Shown piece after piece: positions 5,887 through 12,876 of a stretch of 14,410 bases of DNA. Where the stretch lies: positions 1-14,410 of the forward strand of contig PFEM01000010.1 of NCBI GenBank assembly GCA_002793635.1, read 5' to 3'. The DNA is from Candidatus Shapirobacteria bacterium CG10_big_fil_rev_8_21_14_0_10_48_15 (GTDB taxonomy: Bacteria > Patescibacteriota > Microgenomatia > PFEM01). The notes below the pieces were generated by a model. It saw nothing but the letters and a program-made list of their open reading frames with translations, did not search any database and was not told the DNA's origin. Positions within the stretch are counted from its first letter, which is position 1; each line of letters begins with the position of its first letter. The position numbers and the translations under genes are program-made.

Positions 5887-8085
5887 TTAGGGACTTAGGT
5901 TGGGGGTCAGGTTGGCCGGGCGGATAGCGGTGTAGCCAGTCGGAAAGGGGCAATCGAGGCAAAACGAGATGCCCAAAGGGTCGGTAATTGCCGGATGAGG
6001 TTGGGTTTCGCGGTTTTCCGGCAGGGTTTGACCGGTGGCCAGCTGGCCGGTGGTTTTGTCGATCTCAATAAATTGAACGAGACTTTCCGCTTCGGGCAGA
6101 GTGTCCTCAATAAAATATTCAAAACGAGTTTCGCAGGGGGCATCCGGATGGGGCGATTGGCCGGAGAGCCGGCAGACTTGAGTCCCGATCACCCCTTCGG
6201 GTTTCAGCGGCCATTCTTGCTGACGATCTTTAAGGACTGCGGTGATGATTTTGTTCCAAATCGGCGCGGCGCCGGTGGTGCCGGAGGCGATGTAAGACAT
6301 GGGCGAGTTGTCGTTGTTACCCACCCAAGTGACGACCATGGCTGATGGCGTCCAGCCGATTGTCCAGTTGTCCCGCAGGTCGTTGGTGGTGCCGGTTTTG
6401 ACCGAGACTTCGGGATGATTTTTGATGTTCAGCCACGAGCTGGGGCCAAAAGCCGCGCTGCGGGCGTTGCTGTCCAAAAGGGTGTGGTTAATCAGGTAAG
6501 CCGCCTCCATGCTCAAGACCCGCGGTCCCTCCGAATCAGCGGGACGTTCAGCAATTATTTTCCCCTGGTGATCGACGATTTTTTGAATTGACCAGAGGTC
6601 CTGGCGGATGCCGGCGTTGGCAAAAACGGAATAAGCTTGGGCTAGGTCATGCATCGTCACTTCGCCGCCGCCCAAGGTGATCGACAGGCCGTAGGCCGCC
6701 GGGTCCTTAAACGTGGTGATGCCCATCTGAGTGGCCTGGTCAATAAAGTTTTCCAAACCGTTGAGGGCCAAAATCTTGACGGCCGGGACGTTGTAAGAAT
6801 TGCCCAAAGCAAAGCGTACCTGCACCGGACCATGAAATTGATTGTCATAGTTGACGGGGCAGTAAGTCTTTTGGCCGGTGACATTAAAGCAAGTCGGCAC
6901 GTCATTGATGACCGTGGACAAAGTGATCAGTTTTTTTTCCAGCGCCAAGGCGTAGTTAATCGGTTTGATCGAGGAACCGGGCTGGCGGGGGCGCAAGGTG
7001 ATGTTGACGTTGCCGTCGATGGCCTCGTCAAAGTAATTGCGGGAGCCAACCATGGCCAAAATTTCCCCGGTTTTGGGATTGGTGACCAGCGCTGCGCCAT
7101 TGGACGCTTTTTCGCGCGTCAGCTTGGCGACTTCGACAGCCACGGTCTGCTGGACAAAATTCTGTAGGTCCAAATCCAGAGTGGTGGTCACTCGCAAGCC
7201 GCCCTGCTCGACCATTTTTTCGCCGTATTTTTCGACTAGTTGTTCCTTAACGTGCAGGACAAAATGAGGGGCTTCGATACTCACTGCCGGCGGGGCGTAG
7301 GCTAGTTCCTCATTGATTGCCTGCGTCATTGTGTCGCGGTCAAGATAGCCGGACGCCATCATTTGCTCCAGGACTCTTTCCTGACGCTCTTTGGCTAATT
7401 CCGGGTGCGCCCCAAAAGGGGAAAAACGGGTGGGGGAAGCCGGCAAGCCGGCCAGCAGGGCCGCTTGGGCCAGACTCAAGCCGCGCGCCGGCTGGTTAAA
7501 ATAAGTTTGGGCGGCGCTTTCGATTCCCCACGCTGTGCCCCCATAGGGAGCTTGGTTAAGATACATTTCCAAAATTTCGTCTTTACTGTAAATAGCTTCG
7601 GTAGCCAAAGTCAGCATGGCCTCCCTGATCTTGCGGCGGACGGTTCGCTGGGGAGTCAGCAGGGCATTTTTGACCAGCTGTTGGGTGATCGTCGAGCCAC
7701 CCTGCAGGGAGCGGTGAAAAAGAGTGTTGTAAAAAGCACGGGCAATGCCCCTGAAGTCAAAACCGTGGTGCTGGTAAAAATTTTTGTCTTCCGAGGCAAT
7801 TGTCGCCCACTTAACGTAGTCCGGCAAGTCGGCCAGCTTGATCGGCACGCGATTTTTTTCGGCGTAAATTTCGTACAACAGCCGGCCCTGCCGGTCAAAA
7901 ATCAGCGTGGAAGCAGGGAAAACATCCGAGTTCAATCGGGTAGGCGAGGGGAGGCCCTGAAAAAGATAAAAAAAGACCAGCAGCCCGCCGGCCAGCAAGA
8001 CCAAAGCTAGGAATTTAATCTGGGGCAGTCGCCACACCGCTCTATTGATAATTAAGACGTGCTTTCTTTTTGACCTTTGGGGCAC
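5887..8085 (-). CDS. bifunctional class A penicillin-binding protein (PBP1A family)
   Basis: A 732-residue peptidoglycan synthase using GTG as start. It has a short basic cytoplasmic N-terminus and a signal anchor at about 24-43. The GT51 glycosyltransferase domain has catalytic Glu99 in ATIASEDKNFYQHHGFD, then the GGSTITQQLVKN and ..KEILEMYLN-like motifs (KDEILEMYLNQAPYGG). The transpeptidase domain has Ser371-SIK (QPGSSIKPINY), SYN from Ser430, and KTGT from Lys563. It polymerises lipid II and cross-links stem peptides outside the membrane. A C-terminal extension of about 80 residues contains a Cys pair (VCRLSGQSPHPDAPC) and a later CLDC. An upstream ATG (8157) would overlap the divergent CPBP gene and lies beyond the -10 box, so the GTG at 8085, 9 nt after a perfect TATAAT, is preferred. 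Confidence 0.95.
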   Translation of the reverse strand: MPQRSKRKHVLIINRAVWRLPQIKFLALVLLAGGLLVFFYLFQGLPSPTRLNSDVFPASTLIFDRQGRLLYEIYAEKNRVPIKLADLPDYVKWATIASEDKNFYQHHGFDFRGIARAFYNTLFHRSLQGGSTITQQLVKNALLTPQRTVRRKIREAMLTLATEAIYSKDEILEMYLNQAPYGGTAWGIESAAQTYFNQPARGLSLAQAALLAGLPASPTRFSPFGAHPELAKERQERVLEQMMASGYLDRDTMTQAINEELAYAPPAVSIEAPHFVLHVKEQLVEKYGEKMVEQGGLRVTTTLDLDLQNFVQQTVAVEVAKLTREKASNGAALVTNPKTGEILAMVGSRNYFDEAIDGNVNITLRPRQPGSSIKPINYALALEKKLITLSTVINDVPTCFNVTGQKTYCPVNYDNQFHGPVQVRFALGNSYNVPAVKILALNGLENFIDQATQMGITTFKDPAAYGLSITLGGGEVTMHDLAQAYSVFANAGIRQDLWSIQKIVDHQGKIIAERPADSEGPRVLSMEAAYLINHTLLDSNARSAAFGPSSWLNIKNHPEVSVKTGTTNDLRDNWTIGWTPSAMVVTWVGNNDNSPMSYIASGTTGAAPIWNKIITAVLKDRQQEWPLKPEGVIGTQVCRLSGQSPHPDAPCETRFEYFIEDTLPEAESLVQFIEIDKTTGQLATGQTLPENRETQPHPAITDPLGISFCLDCPFPTGYTAIRPANLTPNLSP

Positions 8086-8094
8086 AGTGGTGAT

Positions 8095-8102
8095 ATTATA
8101 AT
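8095..8102. promoter_or_regulatory. palindromic shared -10 for divergent PBP and CPBP genes
   Basis: ATTATAAT is its own reverse complement and gives a perfect TATAAT on both strands (8097-8102 on plus, 8095-8100 on minus). On plus, 7 nt separate it from the ATG at 8110; on minus, 9 nt separate it from the GTG at 8085. Both transcripts should be leaderless or nearly so, and they would compete for one polymerase site. A TTCCCA on minus lies 17 nt upstream as a weak -35; the plus-strand TTGACC (8070-8075) is too far (21 nt). Confidence 0.65.
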
Positions 8103-8109
8103 TTAACAA

Positions 8110-8781
8110 ATGATTTTTGGGAAACTCTTTCATCAAGAAAATCTTTCGGTCAAGCATGTTTTGTTCTTATTTTCCTTGATCTTTGTCTGCTGGTCTACCT
8201 ATCGTTATTTTCCCGAGCCGCCCTTGTGGTTAAGCGAGCTGATTTTAAAGCCGGTGATCTGGCTGCTGCCGACTTTTTGGTTGGTGACGCAAGTGGAAAA
8301 GAAATCGCTGGCCTCTTTGGGTCTGACGTCAAAAAACCTGTTGCCGGCGATCTACTGGGGGGTTGGCTTGGGCATCATTTTTGCCTTGGAGGGTCTGATT
8401 ACCAATATTTTGAAATACCGAGGGGTGAATCTGGTTAATTTGCAATATAATTTCGGCCAGTTTTTGGGAGTGTTGCTGATTTCTTGGATGACGGCTTTTA
8501 CCGAAGAGGTGGTTTTTCGTGGCTATATTTTCAATCGCTTGAGCGAAATTTGGCACCGGGAGTGGCGGGCGGGCCTGGTTTCGGCGGGCTTGTTCGCGCT
8601 GGCTCACCTGCCGATCGGCATTTTTGTTTTGAGTTATAATCCGCTGGCCATGGTGGCTTATCTGCTGTTTGTGTTTGTTTTTGGCTTTGGTTCGGCCTTT
8701 GTCTTTGCCCGTTCCGGCAACCTGGTTTCCAGCATCCTGCTCCACTTTTTCTGGGCCTGGCCGATTATCCTGTTCCGATAA
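8110..8781 (+). CDS. CPBP family intramembrane metalloprotease (Abi/RCE1-like)
   Basis: A 223-residue polytopic membrane protein with about six to seven hydrophobic segments. The signature motifs of the CPBP/RCE1 family are present: E132-E133-VVFR137 (EExxxR), F162-ALAH166 (FxxxH), and His212 in LLHFFW. These residues form the intramembrane active site in characterised relatives. In bacteria such proteins serve in peptide maturation, immunity to self-made peptides or unknown tasks; no bacteriocin gene is visible here. It is divergent from the PBP gene through a shared -10 box, implying coupled expression of the two. Confidence 0.92.
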   Translation: MIFGKLFHQENLSVKHVLFLFSLIFVCWSTYRYFPEPPLWLSELILKPVIWLLPTFWLVTQVEKKSLASLGLTSKNLLPAIYWGVGLGIIFALEGLITNILKYRGVNLVNLQYNFGQFLGVLLISWMTAFTEEVVFRGYIFNRLSEIWHREWRAGLVSAGLFALAHLPIGIFVLSYNPLAMVAYLLFVFVFGFGSAFVFARSGNLVSSILLHFFWAWPIILFR

Positions 8782-8792
8782 CGGATAAGGCC

Positions 8793-8821
8793 TTGAAAAC
8801 TAAAAAGTAAAAGGGTAAGAT
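8793..8821 (+). promoter_or_regulatory. promoter of the DUF5667-protein gene
   Basis: TTGAAA (8793-8798), 17-nt spacer, TAAGAT (8816-8821), then 12 nt to the ATG at 8834. The leader would be about 5 nt. Both boxes are imperfect. A 6-codon ATG frame (8820-8840) overlaps the start out of frame and is probably not meaningful. Confidence 0.5.
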
Positions 8822-8833
8822 GACTATCAAAAG

Positions 8834-9364
8834 ATGTTGAAGAAGGGATTGCTGATTACCGGAGTTTTATTGTTTGCCTTTGGTGTTCTGATGACCTCGC
8901 TGTTTTGGGCGTCGGCTGAAAGCAGCTGCCCTTCGTCAGCCAACCAGGTACTGGCAATTGAGTCGGAGACGGTGGATTATTACTTGCCCTATCCGGGAAT
9001 TTTACCGGATCACTTTCTTTACCCTGTTAAAGTAATTAGGGACAAAATATTGCTCTTTTTGACTACTGATCCAATGAGACGAGCCGAGCGCTTACTGCAT
9101 TTTGCGGACAAAAGAATTGAAGCGGCGCGGTTGTTGGCCGAAAGCGGCAAAACGGCCCTGGCAGTCAAGACAGCCGTTGCTGCTGAAGACTTTTTGGGAC
9201 AGGCGATTAATCAAGAAAAGCCCGCCACGGGATTGGCCAAAGCGGTCGCCAAACATGCTGAAGTCCTGCTGAAGATTGAACATAATCTGGCTGGTGCTGA
9301 AGCAGCGCAGATTCGCCAATTGCGCCAGGAAACTGAGGAGTGGCACAGTAAATTGCCAATTTAA
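8834..9364 (+). CDS. secreted DUF5667-like helical protein
   Basis: A 176-residue protein with a signal peptide (1-28, probable cleavage after ASA). The stretch DYYLPYPGILPDHFLYPVKVIRD (48-70) is the recognisable signature of DUF5667-type proteins common in Patescibacteria. The rest is predicted to be helical (TTDPMRRAERLLHFADKRIE and following), with even Ala/Glu/Lys content. The function of the family is not known to me. It is expected to be extracytoplasmic, perhaps tethered if the signal is not cleaved. It lies between the CPBP protease gene and nrdD, with its own likely promoter. Confidence 0.8.
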   Translation: MLKKGLLITGVLLFAFGVLMTSLFWASAESSCPSSANQVLAIESETVDYYLPYPGILPDHFLYPVKVIRDKILLFLTTDPMRRAERLLHFADKRIEAARLLAESGKTALAVKTAVAAEDFLGQAINQEKPATGLAKAVAKHAEVLLKIEHNLAGAEAAQIRQLRQETEEWHSKLPI

Positions 9365-9417
9365 AAGGCAACTTCTTAAGGGCAGGCCGATTTAAACTTT
9401 AGTTTTTGAAGTGGTTT

Positions 9418-11529
9418 ATGGTAACAAAGTTGACCATCAAGAAGATCAAAAAACGCGATGGCCGGATCGTTGTTTTTGATCAAAGAAAAATTACCAGCGC
9501 TATTTGGAAAGCCGCGGAGGCGGTGGGTGGCAAAGATCGGCAGCGGGCTCAATACCTTTCCGATAAAGTGGCGGCGATTTTGGAAAGTAGATTTAACAAT
9601 CACCGTATTGCCACGGTTGAGCAGGTTCAGGACGTCGTCGAGCGGGTGCTGATGCGCCACGGCCACTACACCACGGCCAAAGCCTATATTCTTTACCGCG
9701 ACCTGCACAACAAGATTCGCGACGTTAAATCATTGGTCGATTCGGACGAGTTGGTGGGGAACTATATTGATGGCAGTGACTGGCGGATTAAAGAAAACAG
9801 CAACATGGCTTATTCCCTGCAGGGCCTCAACAACCATGTGGCTTCGGAAATCTCCAAGACCTACTGGCTCAACAAGTTTTATCCCAAAGAAGCCCGTCAC
9901 GCTCATGTGTCAGGCGATTTGCACATTCATGATTTATCACTTTTGGCCCCTTACTGTGTCGGCTGGGATTTGTATGATCTGCTGGTCAAGGGTTTTCGCG
10001 GCGTGGCTGGCAAGATCGCTTGTTCACCCGCCCGGCATCTGCGCACGGCGTTGTCCCAATTGGCGAATTTCTTATATACACTTCAGGGTGAGAGCGCTGG
10101 CGCGAACGCCGTTTCCAGCTTTGATACCTTGCTGGCACCCTTTGTTTGGGCAGACAAATTGGCTTATAACGAAGTCAAGCAATGCCTGCAGGAGTTTGTT
10201 TTTGGGATGAACGTTCCCACCCGGGTTGGTTTCCAAACCCCCTTTTCTAATATCACGCTGGATTTGACGCCGCATCCAAATTTGGCTGACCAGGCGGCGA
10301 TTATTGGTGGGGAGCCGGCGTCCAAAAAATACGGCGATTTCCGAAAAGAGATGGAGATGATTAACCAGGCTTTTGCTGAAGTGATGCTGGCCGGTGACGC
10401 CGAAGGCCGAGTCTTTACTTTCCCGATCCCAACCTACAACATTACCCGCGATTTTGACTGGGACAACCCCACGCTGCAGCCGGTCTGGGACATGACGGCC
10501 AAATACGGCATCCCTTATTTTTCCAATTTTATTAATTCGGACATGAAGCCGGAAGACGCCAGAAGCATGTGCTGCCGGCTCCGCTTGGACAACCGCCAGT
10601 TGCAGAAGCGCGGTGGCGGCTTGTTTGGTTCCAATCCCTTAACGGGCTCGATTGGGGTGGTCACGATTAATTTAGGCAGAATCGGCTATTTGGCGAAGAA
10701 CAAAAAAGAATACCTTGATCGTCTGTCCAAGTTGATGGAGATCGCCCGCAATAGTTTGTTGACCAAAAGACAGGTTTTGGAGCGACTTTCCGAACACGGG
10801 CTTTATCCTTATTCTCGTTTTTATCTGGCGATGATTAAGCAGCGTTTTGGCGGCTATTGGAAGAATCACTTTAACACGATTGGTATTTTGGGGATGAACG
10901 AAAGCTTGCTTAATTTTTTAAAAACGAACATTGGTACCGTCAAAGGCCAAGCTTTTGCCGGCGAGGTGCTGGATTTTATGCGTGATAGGTTGGGAGAGTT
11001 TCAAAAGGAAGATAACGAATTATTTAATCTGGAAGCCACGCCGGCGGAGGGAACGACTTACCGCTTTGCCAGCCTGGACAAAAAGTTCTATCCGAAAATT
11101 ATCGTTGCCAACGAAGAGCAGCTGCAAAAAAATGGCGCCAAGCCTTATTACACCAACTCGACTCAACTGCCGGTAAACTATACTGACGATATTTTTGCGG
11201 CCCTTAATCTGCAGGATAAACTCCAAACCAAATATACCGGGGGAACTGTTTTCCACAGCTTTTTGGGAGAGGCGATTCCTCAAGGCGGTTACGCTAAGCT
11301 GCTGATCAAAAAAATTGCCGAAAATTACCATTTGCCTTACTACACTTTGTCGCCGACTTTTAGCGTCTGCCAATCCCACGGCTATTTGCGGGGCGAACAG
11401 CCGGTTTGCCCGGAATGTGGGGCCAGTACCGAGGTTTTTTCGCGCGTGGTTGGCTACATTCGGCCCGTGCAGCAGTGGAATCCGGGCAAACAATCGGAAT
11501 TTGAAGATCGGCAAACGTTTAAAATATAA
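9418..11529 (+). CDS. nrdD: anaerobic (class III) ribonucleoside-triphosphate reductase
   Basis: A 703-residue glycyl-radical enzyme that reduces ribonucleoside triphosphates to deoxy forms without oxygen. An N-terminal ATP-cone (about 3-98: KIKKRDGRIVVFDQRKI to AYILYRDLHNKI) provides allosteric control. The catalytic barrel carries the paired Cys385-Cys386 (ARSMCCRLRLD) and GSIGVVTINLGRI. Near the C-terminus a zinc site is seen as C651-x2-H654 and C664-x2-C667 (CQSHGYL, CPECG). The glycyl radical residue is Gly679 in SRVVGYIRP, followed by QQWNPGKQSEFEDR. All key parts are intact. An in-frame TTG at 9406, with TAAACT 7 nt before it, is an alternative start adding 4 residues; no Shine-Dalgarno sequence supports either. 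The activase gene nrdG follows after 76 bp. Confidence 0.96.
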   Translation: MVTKLTIKKIKKRDGRIVVFDQRKITSAIWKAAEAVGGKDRQRAQYLSDKVAAILESRFNNHRIATVEQVQDVVERVLMRHGHYTTAKAYILYRDLHNKIRDVKSLVDSDELVGNYIDGSDWRIKENSNMAYSLQGLNNHVASEISKTYWLNKFYPKEARHAHVSGDLHIHDLSLLAPYCVGWDLYDLLVKGFRGVAGKIACSPARHLRTALSQLANFLYTLQGESAGANAVSSFDTLLAPFVWADKLAYNEVKQCLQEFVFGMNVPTRVGFQTPFSNITLDLTPHPNLADQAAIIGGEPASKKYGDFRKEMEMINQAFAEVMLAGDAEGRVFTFPIPTYNITRDFDWDNPTLQPVWDMTAKYGIPYFSNFINSDMKPEDARSMCCRLRLDNRQLQKRGGGLFGSNPLTGSIGVVTINLGRIGYLAKNKKEYLDRLSKLMEIARNSLLTKRQVLERLSEHGLYPYSRFYLAMIKQRFGGYWKNHFNTIGILGMNESLLNFLKTNIGTVKGQAFAGEVLDFMRDRLGEFQKEDNELFNLEATPAEGTTYRFASLDKKFYPKIIVANEEQLQKNGAKPYYTNSTQLPVNYTDDIFAALNLQDKLQTKYTGGTVFHSFLGEAIPQGGYAKLLIKKIAENYHLPYYTLSPTFSVCQSHGYLRGEQPVCPECGASTEVFSRVVGYIRPVQQWNPGKQSEFEDRQTFKI

Positions 11530-11530
11530 A

Positions 11531-11597
11531 GATACTCGAGGCTAAAGACTTGATATCAGAGCAATTTTCGAGTATCAGTGATCAAGTTACGAGCATC
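11531..11597 (+). repeat. interleaved inverted repeats between nrdD and nrdG
   Basis: Two perfect inverted repeats alternate: GATACTCGA (11531-11539) with TCGAGTATC (11568-11576), and ACTTGAT (11548-11554) with ATCAAGT (11581-11587). A third partial copy, CGAGCATC (11590-11597), could pair with the first arm with one mismatch. The order a-b-a'-b' permits either a pseudoknot or two mutually exclusive hairpins in the RNA just before nrdG. No T-run follows, so it is not a simple terminator. Confidence 0.7.
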
Positions 11598-11605
11598 TTT
11601 TGCAT

Positions 11606-12370
11606 ATGAGCATTGGTGGTTTGCAGAAAGTCAGCTTGATCGACTTTCCTGCCCATATCGCCGCGGTCGTGTTTACCAAGGGCTGTAATTTTGTTTGCCC
11701 TTTTTGCTTCAATCGCAGTTTGGTGCTGGGGACGGTGCCCACGATTTCCCAACGGACCGTGCTGACCTTTTTGCAACAGCGGCAAAAGCTGCTGGATGGG
11801 GTGGTAATCACGGGGGGCGAGCCTTTGCTTCATGATGACCTAAAAATGTTTTTGCTGGCGATAAAAAAAATGGGTTATCCCATTAAACTGGATACCAACG
11901 GCTCGTTGCCCGACAGGCTAAAAAAAGTTTTGAAAAAAAGTCTGGTGGACTACTTGGCTTTGGATTTTAAAGCGCCGCTTGATGGTCGCTGGAATGAGGC
12001 GGTCGGCCGGTCGGATTTTGATTTTCAAATTTGGCAGCAGAGCTTGAAGCTGTTGTTAGATTCAGGGATTCCTTTTGAGCTAAGAACGACGGTCGTGCCG
12101 GGGATTCATGACCAGACCGTCTTGCGAGAGATGGGGCAACAGCTGGCGAAGTTGATCGGAGTTAACCAAGTTAATCGAGTTAACCGAGCAAGTGGCTCCT
12201 CGGAGGTGACACGAGTACTGAAGCCAACCTGGTATTGGCAGAATTTTCAGCCCGGGCATTGCCTTGACCCGCAATTTGACAACCACAAACCGTATTCTGC
12301 GGCAGTACTGGATGATTTTCTAAAAACGGTCAAGCGTTGCTACTCTCAAATTGAGTTGAGAAAATATTAG
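11606..12370 (+). CDS. nrdG: anaerobic ribonucleotide reductase activating protein (radical SAM)
   Basis: A 254-residue radical SAM enzyme that installs the glycyl radical on NrdD using a [4Fe-4S] cluster and S-adenosylmethionine. The cluster motif CxxxCxxC is C27-NFV-C31-PF-C34, followed by GGEP at 70-73 (VVITGGEPLL) and LDTNGS. The N-terminus SIGGLQKVSLIDFP is typical of this PflA-like NrdG subfamily. Between LAKLIG and WYWQNFQPGHCLDP lies an extra stretch of about 20 residues (VNQVNRVNR, ASGSSEVTR, 186-203) encoded by 9-nt repeats; relatives I recall go almost directly from one to the other. The ATG at 11606 is chosen over a TTG at 11600. No Shine-Dalgarno sequence is seen; translation may depend on the structured region before it. 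Confidence 0.9.
   Translation: MSIGGLQKVSLIDFPAHIAAVVFTKGCNFVCPFCFNRSLVLGTVPTISQRTVLTFLQQRQKLLDGVVITGGEPLLHDDLKMFLLAIKKMGYPIKLDTNGSLPDRLKKVLKKSLVDYLALDFKAPLDGRWNEAVGRSDFDFQIWQQSLKLLLDSGIPFELRTTVVPGIHDQTVLREMGQQLAKLIGVNQVNRVNRASGSSEVTRVLKPTWYWQNFQPGHCLDPQFDNHKPYSAAVLDDFLKTVKRCYSQIELRKY
12151..12187 (+). repeat. 9-nt tandem repeat GTTAAYCRA inside nrdG
   Basis: GTTAACCAA (12161), GTTAATCGA (12170) and GTTAACCGA (12179) are exact 9-nt tandem units. They are preceded by a related 10-nt unit, GTTGATCGGA (12151-12160). Translated in frame they give Val-Asn-Gln/Arg repeats. GTTAAC is itself palindromic. Confidence 0.8.
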
Positions 12371-12383
12371 TTAAGATACAGCT

Positions 12384-12426
12384 CCCAAGGTTGGGCATAT
12401 TAACTCCCAGGGCATTGCATGCCCTG
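12384..12426. promoter_or_regulatory. palindromes between nrdG and the next gene
   Basis: CCCAA-GG-TTGGG lies at 12384-12395. CAGGGCA (12408-12414) and TGCCCTG (12420-12426) form a perfect 7-bp inverted repeat with a 5-nt centre (TTGCA). The second palindrome straddles the -35 (TTGCAT, 12415-12420) of the downstream gene, which suits a repressor operator. As RNA it would be a hairpin at the end of the nrdG message but lacks a T-run. Confidence 0.45.
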
Positions 12427-12443
12427 CTTCTACACGCTATACT
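12415..12443 (+). promoter_or_regulatory. promoter of the 12452-12790 gene
   Basis: TTGCAT (12415-12420), a 17-nt spacer and TATACT (12438-12443), then 8 nt to the ATG at 12452. The transcript should be leaderless. The -35 sits in the centre of a palindrome. Confidence 0.6.
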
Positions 12444-12451
12444 TTTTGTTA

Positions 12452-12790
12452 ATGCCACCAAAAGAGATTGAGGGCCAGCCTTGGGTAGAAGAGCGGCCGG
12501 CGCAGCCGGAGATTCCCCCGGAAACCAGGGGTTATCTGGAACAAGTCGAAACCGGTGAGGAAATCCAGCTGACCCAGCCGGTGACGGATGACGGCGGCGC
12601 GCCCTTGGTCAGCCCGACCATGCCGGCCCAAATCGCCATCAGCCTTCCCTTAGATAGTCAGCAAATGGCCCTTGGTCTCAAGGCCAAAGTGACCAGCTCT
12701 TTTCGCTGGCTGGCCGAATGGGCCAGGCGATTAATCAAAAAGACAGCGGGGAAATTCGTCTATAAAATAATTACCAATCAGTACCAATAA
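12452..12790 (+). CDS. small acidic-then-basic protein upstream of the T4SS-type ATPase, unknown
   Basis: A 112-residue protein. Residues 1-58 are Pro/Glu-rich and probably disordered (PPKEIEGQPWVEERPAQPEI). A conserved-looking C-terminal module, AQIAISLPLDSQQMALGLKA then FRWLAEWARRLIKKT (about 59-101), resembles uncharacterised proteins I recall beside secretion ATPases in Patescibacteria; that resemblance needs a search. The ATG at 12452 is 8 nt after a -10 box; an ATG 11 codons upstream (12419) lies within the -35. The last codons (ITNQYQ) are made of the TACCAAT repeat that continues into the intergenic space. Likely a partner or substrate adaptor of the ATPase encoded next, 86 bp downstream; this is inference. 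Confidence 0.65.
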   Translation: MPPKEIEGQPWVEERPAQPEIPPETRGYLEQVETGEEIQLTQPVTDDGGAPLVSPTMPAQIAISLPLDSQQMALGLKAKVTSSFRWLAEWARRLIKKTAGKFVYKIITNQYQ

Positions 12791-12856
12791 TACCAATCAA
12801 TGAAGAATGAAAAATAAGCAAATAAAATTCATTGGTATTTATTTGATATTGGTACT
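12772..12856. repeat. TACCAAT repeat forming an imperfect hairpin
   Basis: TACCAAT occurs at 12772, 12782 and 12791 on plus, and inverted (ATTGGTA) at 12831 and 12848. AGTACCAATA (12780-12789) is the perfect complement of TATTGGTACT (12847-12856), and the inner pair 12791-12797 with 12831-12837 extends the stem. The left arm includes the stop codon of the preceding gene and the right arm ends 4 bp before the -10 of the next. It could terminate or insulate transcription, or be a mobile repeat. Confidence 0.75.
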
Positions 12857-12860
12857 TATT

Positions 12861-12866
12861 TATAAT
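12861..12866 (+). promoter_or_regulatory. -10 box of the T4SS-type ATPase gene
   Basis: Perfect TATAAT, then 10 nt to the ATG at 12877, giving a leader of about 3 nt. The -35 (TTTATT at 12838) is weak and falls within the TACCAAT hairpin. Confidence 0.6.
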
Positions 12867-12876
12867 CTTTTTAAAG

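Noticed and set aside
6649..8010. Long plus-strand open frames opposite the PBP gene (up to 201 codons)
   Set aside because: They are antisense shadows of a GC-richer coding sequence, with no recognisable domain, while the minus strand holds an intact PBP with all motifs.
8086..8157. PBP starting at ATG 8157 or 8133
   Set aside because: Both would overlap the divergent CPBP gene and lie upstream of the minus-strand -10. The GTG at 8085 still leaves a complete signal anchor.
11531..11597. NrdR box before nrdG
   Set aside because: The repeats (GATACTCGA, ACTTGAT) do not resemble the 16-bp NrdR box I know, and their interleaved order does not match two tandem boxes.
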